From Chloroflexota bacterium (GTDB lineage: Bacteria > Chloroflexota > Dehalococcoidia > JACQGW01), in assembly GCA_016199325.1 (NCBI GenBank), contig JACQGW010000327.1, forward strand, positions 1-24,747: 24,747 nucleotides of DNA. The letters are read 5' to 3'. The stretch's first letter is position 1. The number at the start of each line of letters is the position of its first letter. The position numbers were made by a program, and so were the translations under genes. The notes under the pieces are model-generated. The model was not told the origin of the DNA. It worked only from the letters and a program-made list of their open reading frames with translations, and ran no database searches. Below, piece by piece: positions 14,517 through 21,620 of this stretch.

Positions 14517-14542
14517 ATCGGTTGCCCCGATTGGCAACCGAT
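14517..14542. repeat. Perfect 10-bp stem, 6-nt loop hairpin
   Basis: ATCGGTTGCC and GGCAACCGAT pair perfectly around CCGATT. It lies in the 530-bp gap between the FN3 fragment and the nucleotidyltransferase, downstream of the possible minus-strand promoter at 14624-14650, so it would be in the leader of any transcript reading into the FN3 fragment. Confidence 0.7.
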
Positions 14543-14623
14543 CAGTGGGAACGATCGGGATCAGGAATACGCCACGGGCTGACGGGAGTTCCTCTTTCGC
14601 CAGGCCCTTGGCTGCTGGGACGC

Positions 14624-14650
14624 ATTATACAAGCAGGGGGGGGCAGTCAA
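14624..14650 (-). promoter_or_regulatory. Possible promoter with an eight-C tract in its spacer
   Basis: On the minus strand TTGACT (14645-14650) and TATAAT (14624-14629) are separated by 15 bases. The spacer contains a run of eight C. A change in tract length would alter the spacing, as in phase-variable promoters. The nearest downstream gene on this strand is the FN3 fragment, 300 bases away. Confidence 0.4.
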
Positions 14651-14763
14651 TAGGCGAGCAGGCAGGTATAAGGAGCGAACGTTAGAACCGGCTCGGGGCT
14701 TGGAGCCGATCCGGGAACGGCCCCCCTCAGTCCCCTCCGTCGGCGGGGGGAAGACGTTCCGCC

Positions 14764-14785
14764 CCCTCCCCGCGGACGGGGAGGG
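14764..14785. repeat. GC-rich hairpin, 9-bp stem
   Basis: CCCTCCCCG-CGGA-CGGGGAGGG is a perfect stem with a 4-nt loop. With the neighbouring CCCCTCCG-TCG-GCGGGGGG it resembles the hairpins at 11618-11644 and 11682-11706, so this looks like a dispersed family. The rest of 14323-14852 holds no gene that I can support. Confidence 0.65.
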
Positions 14786-14852
14786 CTGGGGTGGGGTTCT
14801 TGGACAGGCCCCTGGCCGATGGGGCGCCAGGATTGTGGCGGCGGTTCCGGCC

Positions 14853-15428
14853 TTACAGTCTTTCCGGACCGCTGCCGTAATCAGCGATATACCCTTCGAT
14901 CTTGCGTATCCTTTCATCCTCCGGAGGGAAGAACTCATCCAGCCAACGTCTCACATACGCCTGGTCCAGGTGCTGTCTTTGAATCTGAAAGATGCTCTCG
15001 ATATCAAGCCAGTCTTTCCTTCGATCATACGCGGACTTGCAGATAATCAAATCCTCAGCCGAGATGACATGGATTTTCGTCCCAGCAAACTCTACCTCTT
15101 TCGTTCTTGAGGCGATCGATGCATGGAAAGGCAGATCGGCAAAGAAGAGATCGACCGGGATGGCTCCCCAGCGTAGCCGTGTTTGCGCGGTCTGGAGAAT
15201 CTCCTTCTCGATCCTGGCGCGATCCTGAATGGGAAACAGTGAGGATAATGCGTCAAGGACCCGACCATGCCGGTCGACCCGGAGCGCGATGTTGACATCG
15301 ATGTCGTAGGTGGCTCGTGGTTGCCCGTAGTAGGCCAGCGCAATCGCACCGCCGAAAGCATGCGGGATGTGCGCCTGCGCGAACTCGCGGTGGATGGCGA
15401 GCAACCGGTCCGGTAAAGAGAGGTTCAC
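14853..15428 (-). CDS. Nucleotidyltransferase-fold toxin (AbiEii/MNT-like)
   Basis: A 191-residue protein with a polymerase-beta-type nucleotidyltransferase core: H-A-F-G-G-A-I-A-L-A-Y-Y-G at about 22-34, then R-A-T-Y-D-I-D-V at about 38-45 supplying the two metal-binding aspartates, and P-V-D-L-F-F near 90 as the third acidic site. H-V-I-S-A-E-D-L-I-I-C-K and D-W-L-D-I-E-S near 120-145 are typical of the AbiEii/AbiGii-related family. Such proteins are type IV or MNT-like toxins that transfer nucleotides to tRNA or partner proteins. The ATG overlaps the stop of the preceding small gene as ATGA, so the two are translationally coupled. I infer a toxin-antitoxin pair. Confidence 0.77.
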   Translation of the reverse strand: MNLSLPDRLLAIHREFAQAHIPHAFGGAIALAYYGQPRATYDIDVNIALRVDRHGRVLDALSSLFPIQDRARIEKEILQTAQTRLRWGAIPVDLFFADLPFHASIASRTKEVEFAGTKIHVISAEDLIICKSAYDRRKDWLDIESIFQIQRQHLDQAYVRRWLDEFFPPEDERIRKIEGYIADYGSGPERL

Positions 15429-15676
15429 TCGCGGTGTTGGCCTCGTGACCGTTTCGGAAATCCCGGGAACCGCTCAGCTTTTTCCGGATAGTGGCCGATG
15501 GCATCCACCATCTTCAATAAGCCGTAGAGGGTTCTTCCGCGCGTCTCGTCACTGGCGCGCTGCCAGTACTCGATATCTTCCGCATCGTGCTGCCGGGACA
15601 ATCCAATCAGGCGCTCCACCATGTCAGCTTGAGAACGTGCCGATGGTTCCAGTTGTTCTTCGTCCTTTTCGACCAT
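15425..15676 (-). CDS. Small putative antitoxin of the nucleotidyltransferase
   Basis: An 83-residue charged protein. GGAGGAGACC precedes the ATG at 15676, which is preferred to an upstream in-frame ATG at 15715. The sequence has a predicted helix with M-V-E-R-L-I-G-L-S-R-Q-H and a second with D-I-E-Y-W-Q-R-A-S-D-E-T-R. The I-x-Y-W followed by polar residues is common in small proteins encoded just upstream of AbiEii-like nucleotidyltransferases. I cannot assign a named family. It overlaps the next gene by 4 bases. The antitoxin role is inferred from position, size and coupling. Confidence 0.62.
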   Translation of the reverse strand: MVEKDEEQLEPSARSQADMVERLIGLSRQHDAEDIEYWQRASDETRGRTLYGLLKMVDAIGHYPEKAERFPGFPKRSRGQHRE

Positions 15677-15726
15677 TGGTCTCCTCCCTCCCTGCCCACC
15701 ACGGGATGGCACCACGTCTGCCGGCG

Positions 15727-16152
15727 TTATCGTGCCTCCAGTGACCGTCGCGGGATCAGCATCAGCTTCAGATCGGGGATGCGCTCGAAGTCGGCGTCAG
15801 TCGTAACCGCGGTGAGACCCCGCTCCAACGCCGTCGCGGCGATCAGCGTATCCACGTCGCCGATCAGCCCGGGTCCACGTGGCGGCCGAAGCTCTCGGCG
15901 CAGCGCAGCATAGCGGTCCATGGTGTTGTAGGTCAGGAAGTAGGGGGTGACTTCTTTCAGGAGGTGCCGCAGTTCGTCACGATGCCGGAGATAGTCGGCT
16001 CGGCCCCTCAGGTGCTCCACCATCTCCCCGTAGACCGGGATACTGGTGGACGCCTCCTTACGGCCGATCCATGGATTGAGCAGGTTCAGGGCGGGCCGGC
16101 GGTGGTAGAGGTAGGCCGTGAGAATGGTGGTGTCTGCCAGATACCGTCTCAT
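15727..16152 (-). CDS. PIN-domain toxin (VapC-like)
   Basis: A 141-residue PIN nuclease. The acidic set is present: D in Y-L-A-D-T-T-I-L at residue 7, E in Y-G-E-M-V-E-H-L near 43, D in G-D-V-D-T-L-I-A-A-T-A near 98-100, and D in V-T-T-D-A-D-F near 118-120. It is expected to be a magnesium-dependent RNase held by the antitoxin encoded immediately upstream. The ATG overlaps the antitoxin stop as ATGA (16149-16152). It is not closely similar to the PIN protein at 7818-8303, so the two are unlikely to be a recent duplication. Confidence 0.86.
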   Translation of the reverse strand: MRRYLADTTILTAYLYHRRPALNLLNPWIGRKEASTSIPVYGEMVEHLRGRADYLRHRDELRHLLKEVTPYFLTYNTMDRYAALRRELRPPRGPGLIGDVDTLIAATALERGLTAVTTDADFERIPDLKLMLIPRRSLEAR

Positions 16153-16418
16153 AGATCGATCGGTGGGGTCGGCTTGCTCTCATGGCGAATACGGTCCAGC
16201 TCATCCAGGACGTCGTTCCAGTCGCCCAGGTCCTCCCAGGCTCCAGCCAGACTGAGGGCTCGCTTGATACTGTCGGAGGTGGACACGTCATCCAGCCCCG
16301 CCTCATCGGTAAAGTACTCGACGACTTCCTCGCCATTCTCTTTCAGCGGGATGCCGATGAGGGGCTGGTCCCTGCGTACCAGAAATGGTTGTCCGTGTCC
16401 TGGTTCAAGTTCTGCCAT
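16149..16418 (-). CDS. Antitoxin partner of the PIN toxin
   Basis: An 89-residue acidic protein with AAGGAG ahead of its ATG. The N-terminal half has beta character (Q-P-F-L-V-R-R-D-Q-P-L-I-G-I-P-L). The C-terminal half carries the pattern A-L-S-L-A-G-A-W-E-D-L near 55-65 and L-D-R-I-R-H-E-S-K-P-T-P-P near 75-88, a tail common to antitoxins found with this PIN type, which probably threads into the nuclease active site. No AbrB or ribbon-helix-helix domain is obvious, so it may not bind DNA in the usual way. Confidence rests on the tail and on the coupled PIN gene. Confidence 0.75.
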   Translation of the reverse strand: MAELEPGHGQPFLVRRDQPLIGIPLKENGEEVVEYFTDEAGLDDVSTSDSIKRALSLAGAWEDLGDWNDVLDELDRIRHESKPTPPIDL

Positions 16419-16561
16419 CTCGTTTCTCCTTCCGCCGTATTATCTCACATCTGAGGACCTGGCCCGGGCTTTGGCCTGTCCGATCAACCCGTTGGGGGCT
16501 TGACACCATCATCGGCGCATGGCCTTCACCACCTTGGTTTTGGCGTACCCTCACGGTCCGT

Positions 16562-16672
16562 TCAGTGGCTGCTCCAAGCAGCCAAAATTTCACCGGGTCG
16601 AGCGACCTGCAGGTGAAAGGCGGCGAGGATCTGGTCACGGCGTCGCAACAGGTGGCGCTGGTCAGATGCCAT
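16562..16672 (-). CDS. Very short ORF coupled to the AbrB gene, possibly a truncated toxin
   Basis: A 36-codon frame begins with an ATG inside the last codons of the AbrB gene, an 11-base overlap like those of the other toxin-antitoxin pairs here. Its start contains L-L-R-R-R-D-Q-I-L-A-A-F, which resembles the first helix of MNT-type nucleotidyltransferases, but the frame stops before any catalytic motif. The rest of the 243-bp gap to 16418 shows no further coding. This may be a toxin cut short, or chance. Confidence 0.25.
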   Translation of the reverse strand: MASDQRHLLRRRDQILAAFHLQVARPGEILAAWSSH

Positions 16673-16949
16673 ACTTTTCTTTGATGAGCTCGCAGCGAAT
16701 CTCCCGCCCCGATTCGATCAGCTCGTCGAGGGAGGCCCCTTTTTCCCGCAGCACCTCACCAATCCGATCGAGGGCCTTGACGGCGATGACCGTGGCCGGG
16801 GTGATGAGGACCCCGTCGTCGGTCTGGGTCACCGCCACGACGTCGCCCTTCCGCAGGCCCAACTTGCGGCGCACCGTGGCTGGGAGGGTGACCTGTCCCT
16901 TTTCTTGAATGCGGACGAACTTGATGTCGACCATTCTCTCGTGGTTCAC
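16662..16949 (-). CDS. AbrB/SpoVT-type transcription regulator or antitoxin
   Basis: A 95-residue protein. The GTG at 16949 is chosen because GGAG lies eight to nine bases ahead; Met at codon 6 is an alternative. The AbrB swapped-hairpin domain spans about 8-50: F-V-R-I-Q-E-K-G-Q-V-T-L-P-A-T-V-R-R-K-L-G-L-R-K-G-D-V-V-A-V. After it, a helix with L-D-R-I-G-E-V-L-R-E-K-G and a charged tail ending L-I-K-E-K-Y-G-I form a typical partner-binding end. A strong promoter lies just upstream. No intact toxin follows directly; only a 36-codon ORF overlaps its end, so it may be an orphan. Confidence 0.85.
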   Translation of the reverse strand: MNHERMVDIKFVRIQEKGQVTLPATVRRKLGLRKGDVVAVTQTDDGVLITPATVIAVKALDRIGEVLREKGASLDELIESGREIRCELIKEKYGI

Positions 16950-16981
16950 GGCTGTTGCTCCGAAAGTCATACTTAGAGGAA

Positions 16982-17010
16982 AGTATAACACGCTGTCCTG
17001 TGCCGGTCAA
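16982..17010 (-). promoter_or_regulatory. Sigma70-type promoter of the AbrB gene and perhaps the toxin-antitoxin run
   Basis: On the minus strand TTGACC (17005-17010) and TATACT (16982-16987) are spaced by exactly 17 bases. Transcription would begin near 16975, giving a short leader to the GTG at 16949. This is the best-matched promoter on the minus strand of the window and may also serve the co-oriented genes down to 14853. Confidence 0.75.
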
Positions 17011-17110
17011 CGAGAGGGCTGGTTGATTGGCTTGCACCATTCTCACCACTCTTGTTTGTGCAAAGTGGGGGCCTCAAGCGCCCGGTTCCCTGGCCTGGGT
17101 TGTCCTGGAT

Positions 17111-18178
17111 CTATTCGACAACCTCCCGAGGCGCCAACGGCGAACCAGCGGTCCGCTGCTCGATACCACTGGGAAATGCGGCGGTGACCGTTCCGGTTGC
17201 CAGCAACCGAAAGGCGCGGGCTGTCCGCCGCCAGACCGCCTCGGGCCGTTCGCAGGCGAGCGCGGCGAGGTCGACCGAGCCCCGGTAGCCCCAGACGGCG
17301 ACGCTGTCGGCGCCGAGGCGCGCCGCCTCCAGAATGCTCACTTCCATCGATGCCTCCTCGGACCGCCGGAGCCGGAAGCCCTGCACCCAGACCTGGGCGC
17401 CGATCCGCCCATTGGTTGCTCGGCAGAGCGCCACCAGCCGCCGGATGATCTGCTCGGCGGGCTCGGCCAGGCAGAAGCTCGGATAGGGGTCCACGGCGAG
17501 CGCGATGAGCCCCGGCAGGTCGAGCAGATCGGCCGGACCGGGCAGCGCCGCCTCCTCGAAGGGCAGGACGCAGACGGCGCTCGGGAGGCCATGTGCGGCC
17601 GCGGTAGCCGTCATCTCGCGGAGAAAGGCGACCAGCGCTGCCCGCTGAAAGCCGGGCACCGGCGCCGCCGGCATCGGCTCGCCCATCAGGGCGGCGTAGT
17701 GCGCCCGGCAGGCCGGGCACCGGCATGCCCAGCGGCTGTCCGACCGATCGGTCCAGCGGGCCAGCCACCACTGCGGCTCGTCCCAGAAGATGGCCTCGGC
17801 GCCCAACTCGGCCGCCCCCGCGATCCAGTCCCGCACGAACGCCCGGACGTCGGGGTGCGACGGGCAGGCCCGCGTGACCGGCTGACCGTCGGAGAGCACC
17901 TGCCGGCAGTCCGGGCGCTCGGCCAGGAAGGCGGAGAACGCCTCACCGCCAAACAGCCCGGCGACACCCCAGGGGTCGAACCAGACCCGTAGTCCCTCGG
18001 CGCGGGCGCGGGCGGCCGCCCGGCTGAGGTACGCACGGTCGTAGCGCGCGGTGTGCTCGGAGCAGGTCAGGACGACGCTCGTCGTTCCGGCCGCCTGCAT
18101 CGCCCGGAGGGCGGCGTCGAACTGTCGCGGCGCTGGCGATCCGAAGTAGGCGAGGCAGCGATCGATAGCCATCTCCAT
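17111..18178 (-). CDS. TIM-barrel-like hypothetical protein (glycoside-hydrolase-like)
   Basis: A 355-residue cytosolic protein. Alternating strands and helices fit an eight-fold barrel: A-Y-F-G-S-P near 10, T-S-V-V-L-T near 33, L-R-V-W-F-D-P-W-G near 63-71, A-I-F-W-D-E-P-Q-W-W near 129-138, S-A-V-C-V-L-P near 200, A-L-A-V-D-P-Y near 225, V-W-V-Q-G-F near 263 and S-V-A-V-W-G-Y near 290. The D-E pair after a strand resembles the acid/base of some retaining glycosidases. C-R-C-P-A-C-R near 154 could bind a metal or be a knuckle next to that site. I do not recognise a named family. Two ATGs lie close together; the first is kept. No partner gene is evident. Confidence 0.65.
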   Translation of the reverse strand: MEMAIDRCLAYFGSPAPRQFDAALRAMQAAGTTSVVLTCSEHTARYDRAYLSRAAARARAEGLRVWFDPWGVAGLFGGEAFSAFLAERPDCRQVLSDGQPVTRACPSHPDVRAFVRDWIAGAAELGAEAIFWDEPQWWLARWTDRSDSRWACRCPACRAHYAALMGEPMPAAPVPGFQRAALVAFLREMTATAAAHGLPSAVCVLPFEEAALPGPADLLDLPGLIALAVDPYPSFCLAEPAEQIIRRLVALCRATNGRIGAQVWVQGFRLRRSEEASMEVSILEAARLGADSVAVWGYRGSVDLAALACERPEAVWRRTARAFRLLATGTVTAAFPSGIEQRTAGSPLAPREVVE

Positions 18179-18282
18179 TCCACTTGACAGAATCGGACCG
18201 CGGCGACTTTAGCAGGGATGGCGGCTCATGGCAAGATCTCGCATGAGTCGGCAGTGTACACAGGATTGCAGCAGACGGATCC

Positions 18283-18355
18283 TGTCACCCTGAGCAGCAG
18301 CGAAGGGTCTCCTCGCGGTCGGCCAGGAGATGCTTCGCTGCGGCTCAGCATGACA
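18283..18355. repeat. Imperfect inverted repeat with CCTGAGC...GCGAAGG arms
   Basis: Left arm 18283-18315 and right arm 18323-18355 pair over about 33 bases with a few mismatches. The arms read TGTCACCCTGAGC and TGTCATGCTGAGC, each followed by GCAGCGAAG. This word pattern is familiar from dispersed intergenic repeats in several bacterial phyla. It fills the gap between the barrel protein and the small ORF at 18523; the rest of 18179-18522 shows nothing I can assign. Confidence 0.75.
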
Positions 18356-18522
18356 GCGCAGGGCTGCCCGGCGTGTTTCTGCCACCCTTCATACACCGCC
18401 GGCCGCACAAGGTGCGAGTCACGCCGCGCTCGATACAGCCGGAGGTACTGCCACATTGCCAGGAGTTGACCAAATGGAGAGTCACCCTCGGCGGAAGTGC
18501 CGTTGCTGCTTCGATGACAGAC

Positions 18523-18711
18523 TCATTCCTCGCCAAGCAGCCGTTTGGCCTCGGTGGTCCCGACGCACTGAGCGTCCTCGCCGCAGAGGATCTCGCGCAC
18601 CTCGTGGATGCGGTCGGCGACGGCGACCGGGTCGACGCCCTCCGGCGGAGGCTGCCGGAGCAGCAGCTCGAGGTCGCGGAGCCTATTTGCGGCGCGATTC
18701 AGGACACCCAT
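18523..18711 (-). CDS. Small hypothetical protein
   Basis: A 62-residue frame lying 9 bases after the stop of the A-T-TE synthetase gene, on the same strand. It is predicted to be mostly helical: L-R-D-L-E-L-L-L-R-Q, then V-A-V-A-D-R-I-H-E-V-R-E-I-L, and ends T-E-A-K-R-L-L-G-E-E. The composition is protein-like, but there is no ribosome binding site. It has some feel of a small antitoxin or partner subunit, but I recognise no family. It could be translated by coupling. Confidence 0.42.
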   Translation of the reverse strand: MGVLNRAANRLRDLELLLRQPPPEGVDPVAVADRIHEVREILCGEDAQCVGTTEAKRLLGEE

Positions 18712-18720
18712 GTTCTGTGT

Positions 18721-21549
18721 CTAGCACGAACTGTCAAAATTATCAATTCCCTGAGTCGCTCGAAGGCAACGCTCCAGGTGTCGGGCGAGCGTTCGGACGT
18801 GGGGCTCGACGATGATCGATGCGTGATAGCCGGGGATCACGTGGACGTCCACCTCTGCCGCCAGGGTGCCCCAGCCCATCGTCGGGTCTGCCGTGCAGCC
18901 CGGTGGCTGTCTGCGGGCGCGAAAGATCGTCACCCGGCCGGGGTAGGGGCGTGGCACGTACTCGTCGCTGGCGCGGGCAATGGCCGCCTGAACGTCCTGT
19001 ACGGCGCGGGGGAGTGCCCGCCGGATCGCCTGGCCGGACCGGCTGTCGAGGCTCCTGATCCGTCTGACGGCGCTGCCGGCCCACTCCCGAACGTGGGACG
19101 GTCGCTCCTTCGGTCCGAGGATGGCGAGGGTGCCCCGGTGAAAGTCGATGCTCTGGCGGCCTCGATAGATGGCCGAGCCGAGCCACGACGCGTCGCGGAC
19201 GGCCGCGGCGTACCCTGGCCCGTAGGGGTCGAACAGAGCCAGCAGCGCGACCCGCTCACCCTGCGCCCGGAGCTGTTGGGCCATCTCATAGGCGACCTTC
19301 CCGCCAAACGAGAGGCCGCCCAGGTAGTACGGTCCCGCAGGCTCGACACTGCGGATCTCGGCGAGGTACGCAGCCGCCATCTCCTCGACGCGGGTGAAGG
19401 GCGGTCGGGTGCCGTCCAGGCCGCGCGCCTGGAGCGCGTAGAGGGGCTGGTCCGGACCGAGATAGCGCGCCAGGTTGCGATAGCACAGGACGTGTCTGCC
19501 GAGCGCGTGGACCCAGAAGAACGGCGGCTTCGATCCGCCCGGCTGAATCGGCACCAGCGACGGCCAGGGCGGCGACCAGCCCTCCCGGCGGAGGAATCCG
19601 GCCAGTTGTTCCACGGTCGCCGCATGGAGGAGCGTCGTCGGAGGAATGCTCCTGCCGAGGAGCGTCCCAATGAGGGCGAACAGGTGCATGGCGAGCAGCG
19701 AATCCCCGCCCAGATCGAAGAAGTCGTCCCTGACGCCGATGGGTCGGACGCCAAGCGCCGTTTCCCAGCACTTCGCCAGCAGCCGCTCCAGCGTGTCCCG
19801 CGGCGCTACGCGGCCCGGCGGCACCTCGGCCGACACACCGGCGGCAGCCGGCAGCGCCTGGTTCTCCAGAGCTCGCACGACCGTTGGTGGCGCGGCGGCG
19901 CGCAGGTCCATGTCAGCCGTCCGCCGATCGGATGCCGGGATCCCCAGCTTCTCGGCCAGGCCGATGCGCTGCACCTTGCCGGTCGGGCCTTTGGGAATCC
20001 GGTCCACGATGATGATCCGGCGCGGCACCTTGAACCCGGCCAGCCGTCTTGTAGCGAACTCCCGGATCGCCTCGCCGGTCACAGTGCCGTTTTCCCGTAA
20101 GACGACGGCGGTGGCGACGTCTTCCCCCAGCGTCCGGTGGGGAACGGCAAAGGTCACCGCCTCGGCCACAGCCGGGTGCGCCAGGATCACGTCGTCCACC
20201 TCACGGGGCGAGACCTTGGCACCACCACGATTGATGATCTCCTTGAGACGGCCGGTGATGAACAGGTACCCCTCGACGTCCAGGTAACCCTGGTCGCCGG
20301 TGTGGAGCCAGCCGTCGACGAAGGCGCTCGCATTGGCCGCCGGGTTGTTCTCGTAGGCCTGGATGACGTTGGCGCCCCGCACGACGATCTCGCCGATCTG
20401 GCCCGGAGCCAGAAATCTGCCGGCTTCATCCATGATGCCGACCTCCGGGCCGGCGGCGACACCTACCGAGCCGGGTTTGCGCTTCCCTGGTGGCAGCGGA
20501 TTCGTCGTGATTCGGGTGGCGGTCTCCGTCATCCCGTAGGAGTCGATCACCGGGACGTCAAAGACCCGTTCGAGCTCGGTCAGCACGTGGGGCGTCAGAG
20601 AGGCAGCGCCAGAGCGGATGAGCCGCAAAGGATGGCGGCTGATAACGGCGCGATGCGCCGGCGCCTGCGCCAGGATCGCCTGGAGCATCGTGGGGCTGGC
20701 GTGAAACACTGTCGGCTGGAAATCTGCCAGCCACCGGAAGAACTGATGAGCGGAGAAGCCCGGCGTGCAGATGACGCTCGACCCGGCTCCGAGCGCCGTG
20801 AGGCACGTGCCGACAAGGCCGCCGACGTGAAACAGCGGGAGCAAGCAGACGCACCGGTCATCCGGGACCATCTTGAACGCCGCCAGCGAGCCGGCAATGG
20901 AAGCGCAGATGTTGGCGTGCGTCAAGGCAACGATCTTCGGTCGGCCAGTGGAGCCCGACGTCTGAAGCACCAGCGCGACGTCGTCAAGCTCAGAGAAGCC
21001 GCCAAGGGCTGCCGGGGAGCGGCGGTTGCCGGCAAGCGCAAAGAGCCCGGCCTCCGCCCCGAAAGCCGGCGACAGCTCGACGACGGCGATGCCACGCGCA
21101 CGCGCCACATTCGGCGCCTCCGACTCGATCCCCGACTGCACGATCAGCGCCGTCACTCGGAGGTCGGCCAGATAGGAGTCGAATTCGCTCGCCGTGTAGT
21201 CGGGGTTGAGCGGCGCCGCGGCCATCCCGCTGGCGACGGCCAGGAAGCAGACGGCCATATCCGGACCGTCGGGCAGCACCATCGCCACGCGGTCGCCGCG
21301 CCCGAAGCCCAGGCCGTTGAGCGTCCGCAGCGTCTCGGTCATATGCCGATACAGGCGGCTGAAGGTCAGCGGCGCGCGACCCGGCGCCTGAATGGCGATC
21401 GCGTCCGGTGTGCGCTCGGCGTGATCGCGAATCAGGTCGTGGACACATGGCCCGGTTGGGACCCGGGCACGCCGGTTGTCAGCAGCACCCACCGACGCCC
21501 TATCCGAAGACGGTGAATCTCGTGCCTCGATCTGCTCTGCCTGCGCCAT
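18721..21549 (-). CDS. NRPS-like synthetase: adenylation, carrier and thioesterase domains
   Basis: A 942-residue enzyme. The adenylation domain (about 35-545) has L-Q-T-S-G-S-T-G-R-P-K at 195-205, Y-G-M-T-E-T-A at 338-344, H-T-G-D-Q-G at 416-421, G-R-L-K-E-I-I-N-R-G-G at 433-443 and P-K-G-P-T-G-K at 519-525 with the catalytic lysine. L-P-L-F-H-V-G-G at 237-244 stands where amino-acid-activating domains have F-D-x-S, so the substrate is probably a non-amino carboxylic acid. The carrier domain (about 585-655) has G-G-D-S-L with the phosphopantetheine serine at 617. The thioesterase (about 675-935) has G-L-S-F-G-G with Ser747, then Asp774 and His909. There is no condensation domain. This A-T-TE order matches furanone/quinone-type synthetases such as RalA. 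AGGAGAGAG fixes the start at 21549. No phosphopantetheinyl transferase lies nearby. Confidence 0.9.
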   Translation of the reverse strand: MAQAEQIEARDSPSSDRASVGAADNRRARVPTGPCVHDLIRDHAERTPDAIAIQAPGRAPLTFSRLYRHMTETLRTLNGLGFGRGDRVAMVLPDGPDMAVCFLAVASGMAAAPLNPDYTASEFDSYLADLRVTALIVQSGIESEAPNVARARGIAVVELSPAFGAEAGLFALAGNRRSPAALGGFSELDDVALVLQTSGSTGRPKIVALTHANICASIAGSLAAFKMVPDDRCVCLLPLFHVGGLVGTCLTALGAGSSVICTPGFSAHQFFRWLADFQPTVFHASPTMLQAILAQAPAHRAVISRHPLRLIRSGAASLTPHVLTELERVFDVPVIDSYGMTETATRITTNPLPPGKRKPGSVGVAAGPEVGIMDEAGRFLAPGQIGEIVVRGANVIQAYENNPAANASAFVDGWLHTGDQGYLDVEGYLFITGRLKEIINRGGAKVSPREVDDVILAHPAVAEAVTFAVPHRTLGEDVATAVVLRENGTVTGEAIREFATRRLAGFKVPRRIIIVDRIPKGPTGKVQRIGLAEKLGIPASDRRTADMDLRAAAPPTVVRALENQALPAAAGVSAEVPPGRVAPRDTLERLLAKCWETALGVRPIGVRDDFFDLGGDSLLAMHLFALIGTLLGRSIPPTTLLHAATVEQLAGFLRREGWSPPWPSLVPIQPGGSKPPFFWVHALGRHVLCYRNLARYLGPDQPLYALQARGLDGTRPPFTRVEEMAAAYLAEIRSVEPAGPYYLGGLSFGGKVAYEMAQQLRAQGERVALLALFDPYGPGYAAAVRDASWLGSAIYRGRQSIDFHRGTLAILGPKERPSHVREWAGSAVRRIRSLDSRSGQAIRRALPRAVQDVQAAIARASDEYVPRPYPGRVTIFRARRQPPGCTADPTMGWGTLAAEVDVHVIPGYHASIIVEPHVRTLARHLERCLRATQGIDNFDSSC

Positions 21550-21588
21550 CGAACTCTCTCCTGGCGTACCAGGGGGGCAAGTGCTCCC

Positions 21589-21617
21589 ATAGTACTCCAA
21601 GCACGGCCGTTTGTCAC
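21589..21617 (-). promoter_or_regulatory. Possible promoter of the A-T-TE synthetase gene
   Basis: On the minus strand GTGACA (21612-21617) and TACTAT (21589-21594) are separated by 17 bases, 40 bases upstream of the synthetase ATG. The -10 match is moderate, but spacing and position are right. A small CTGG-CGTA-CCAG hairpin lies in the leader (21561-21572). Confidence 0.45.
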
Positions 21618-21620
21618 GAA

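Noticed and set aside
14509..14542. Sequence with GGTCGAATC resembling a tRNA T-loop
   Set aside because: No acceptor, D or anticodon arms can be formed; it is explained by the 10-bp hairpin at 14517-14542.
18226..18456. 76-codon frame on the minus strand
   Set aside because: It runs through the imperfect palindrome at 18283-18355 and has no ribosome binding site or protein-like pattern.
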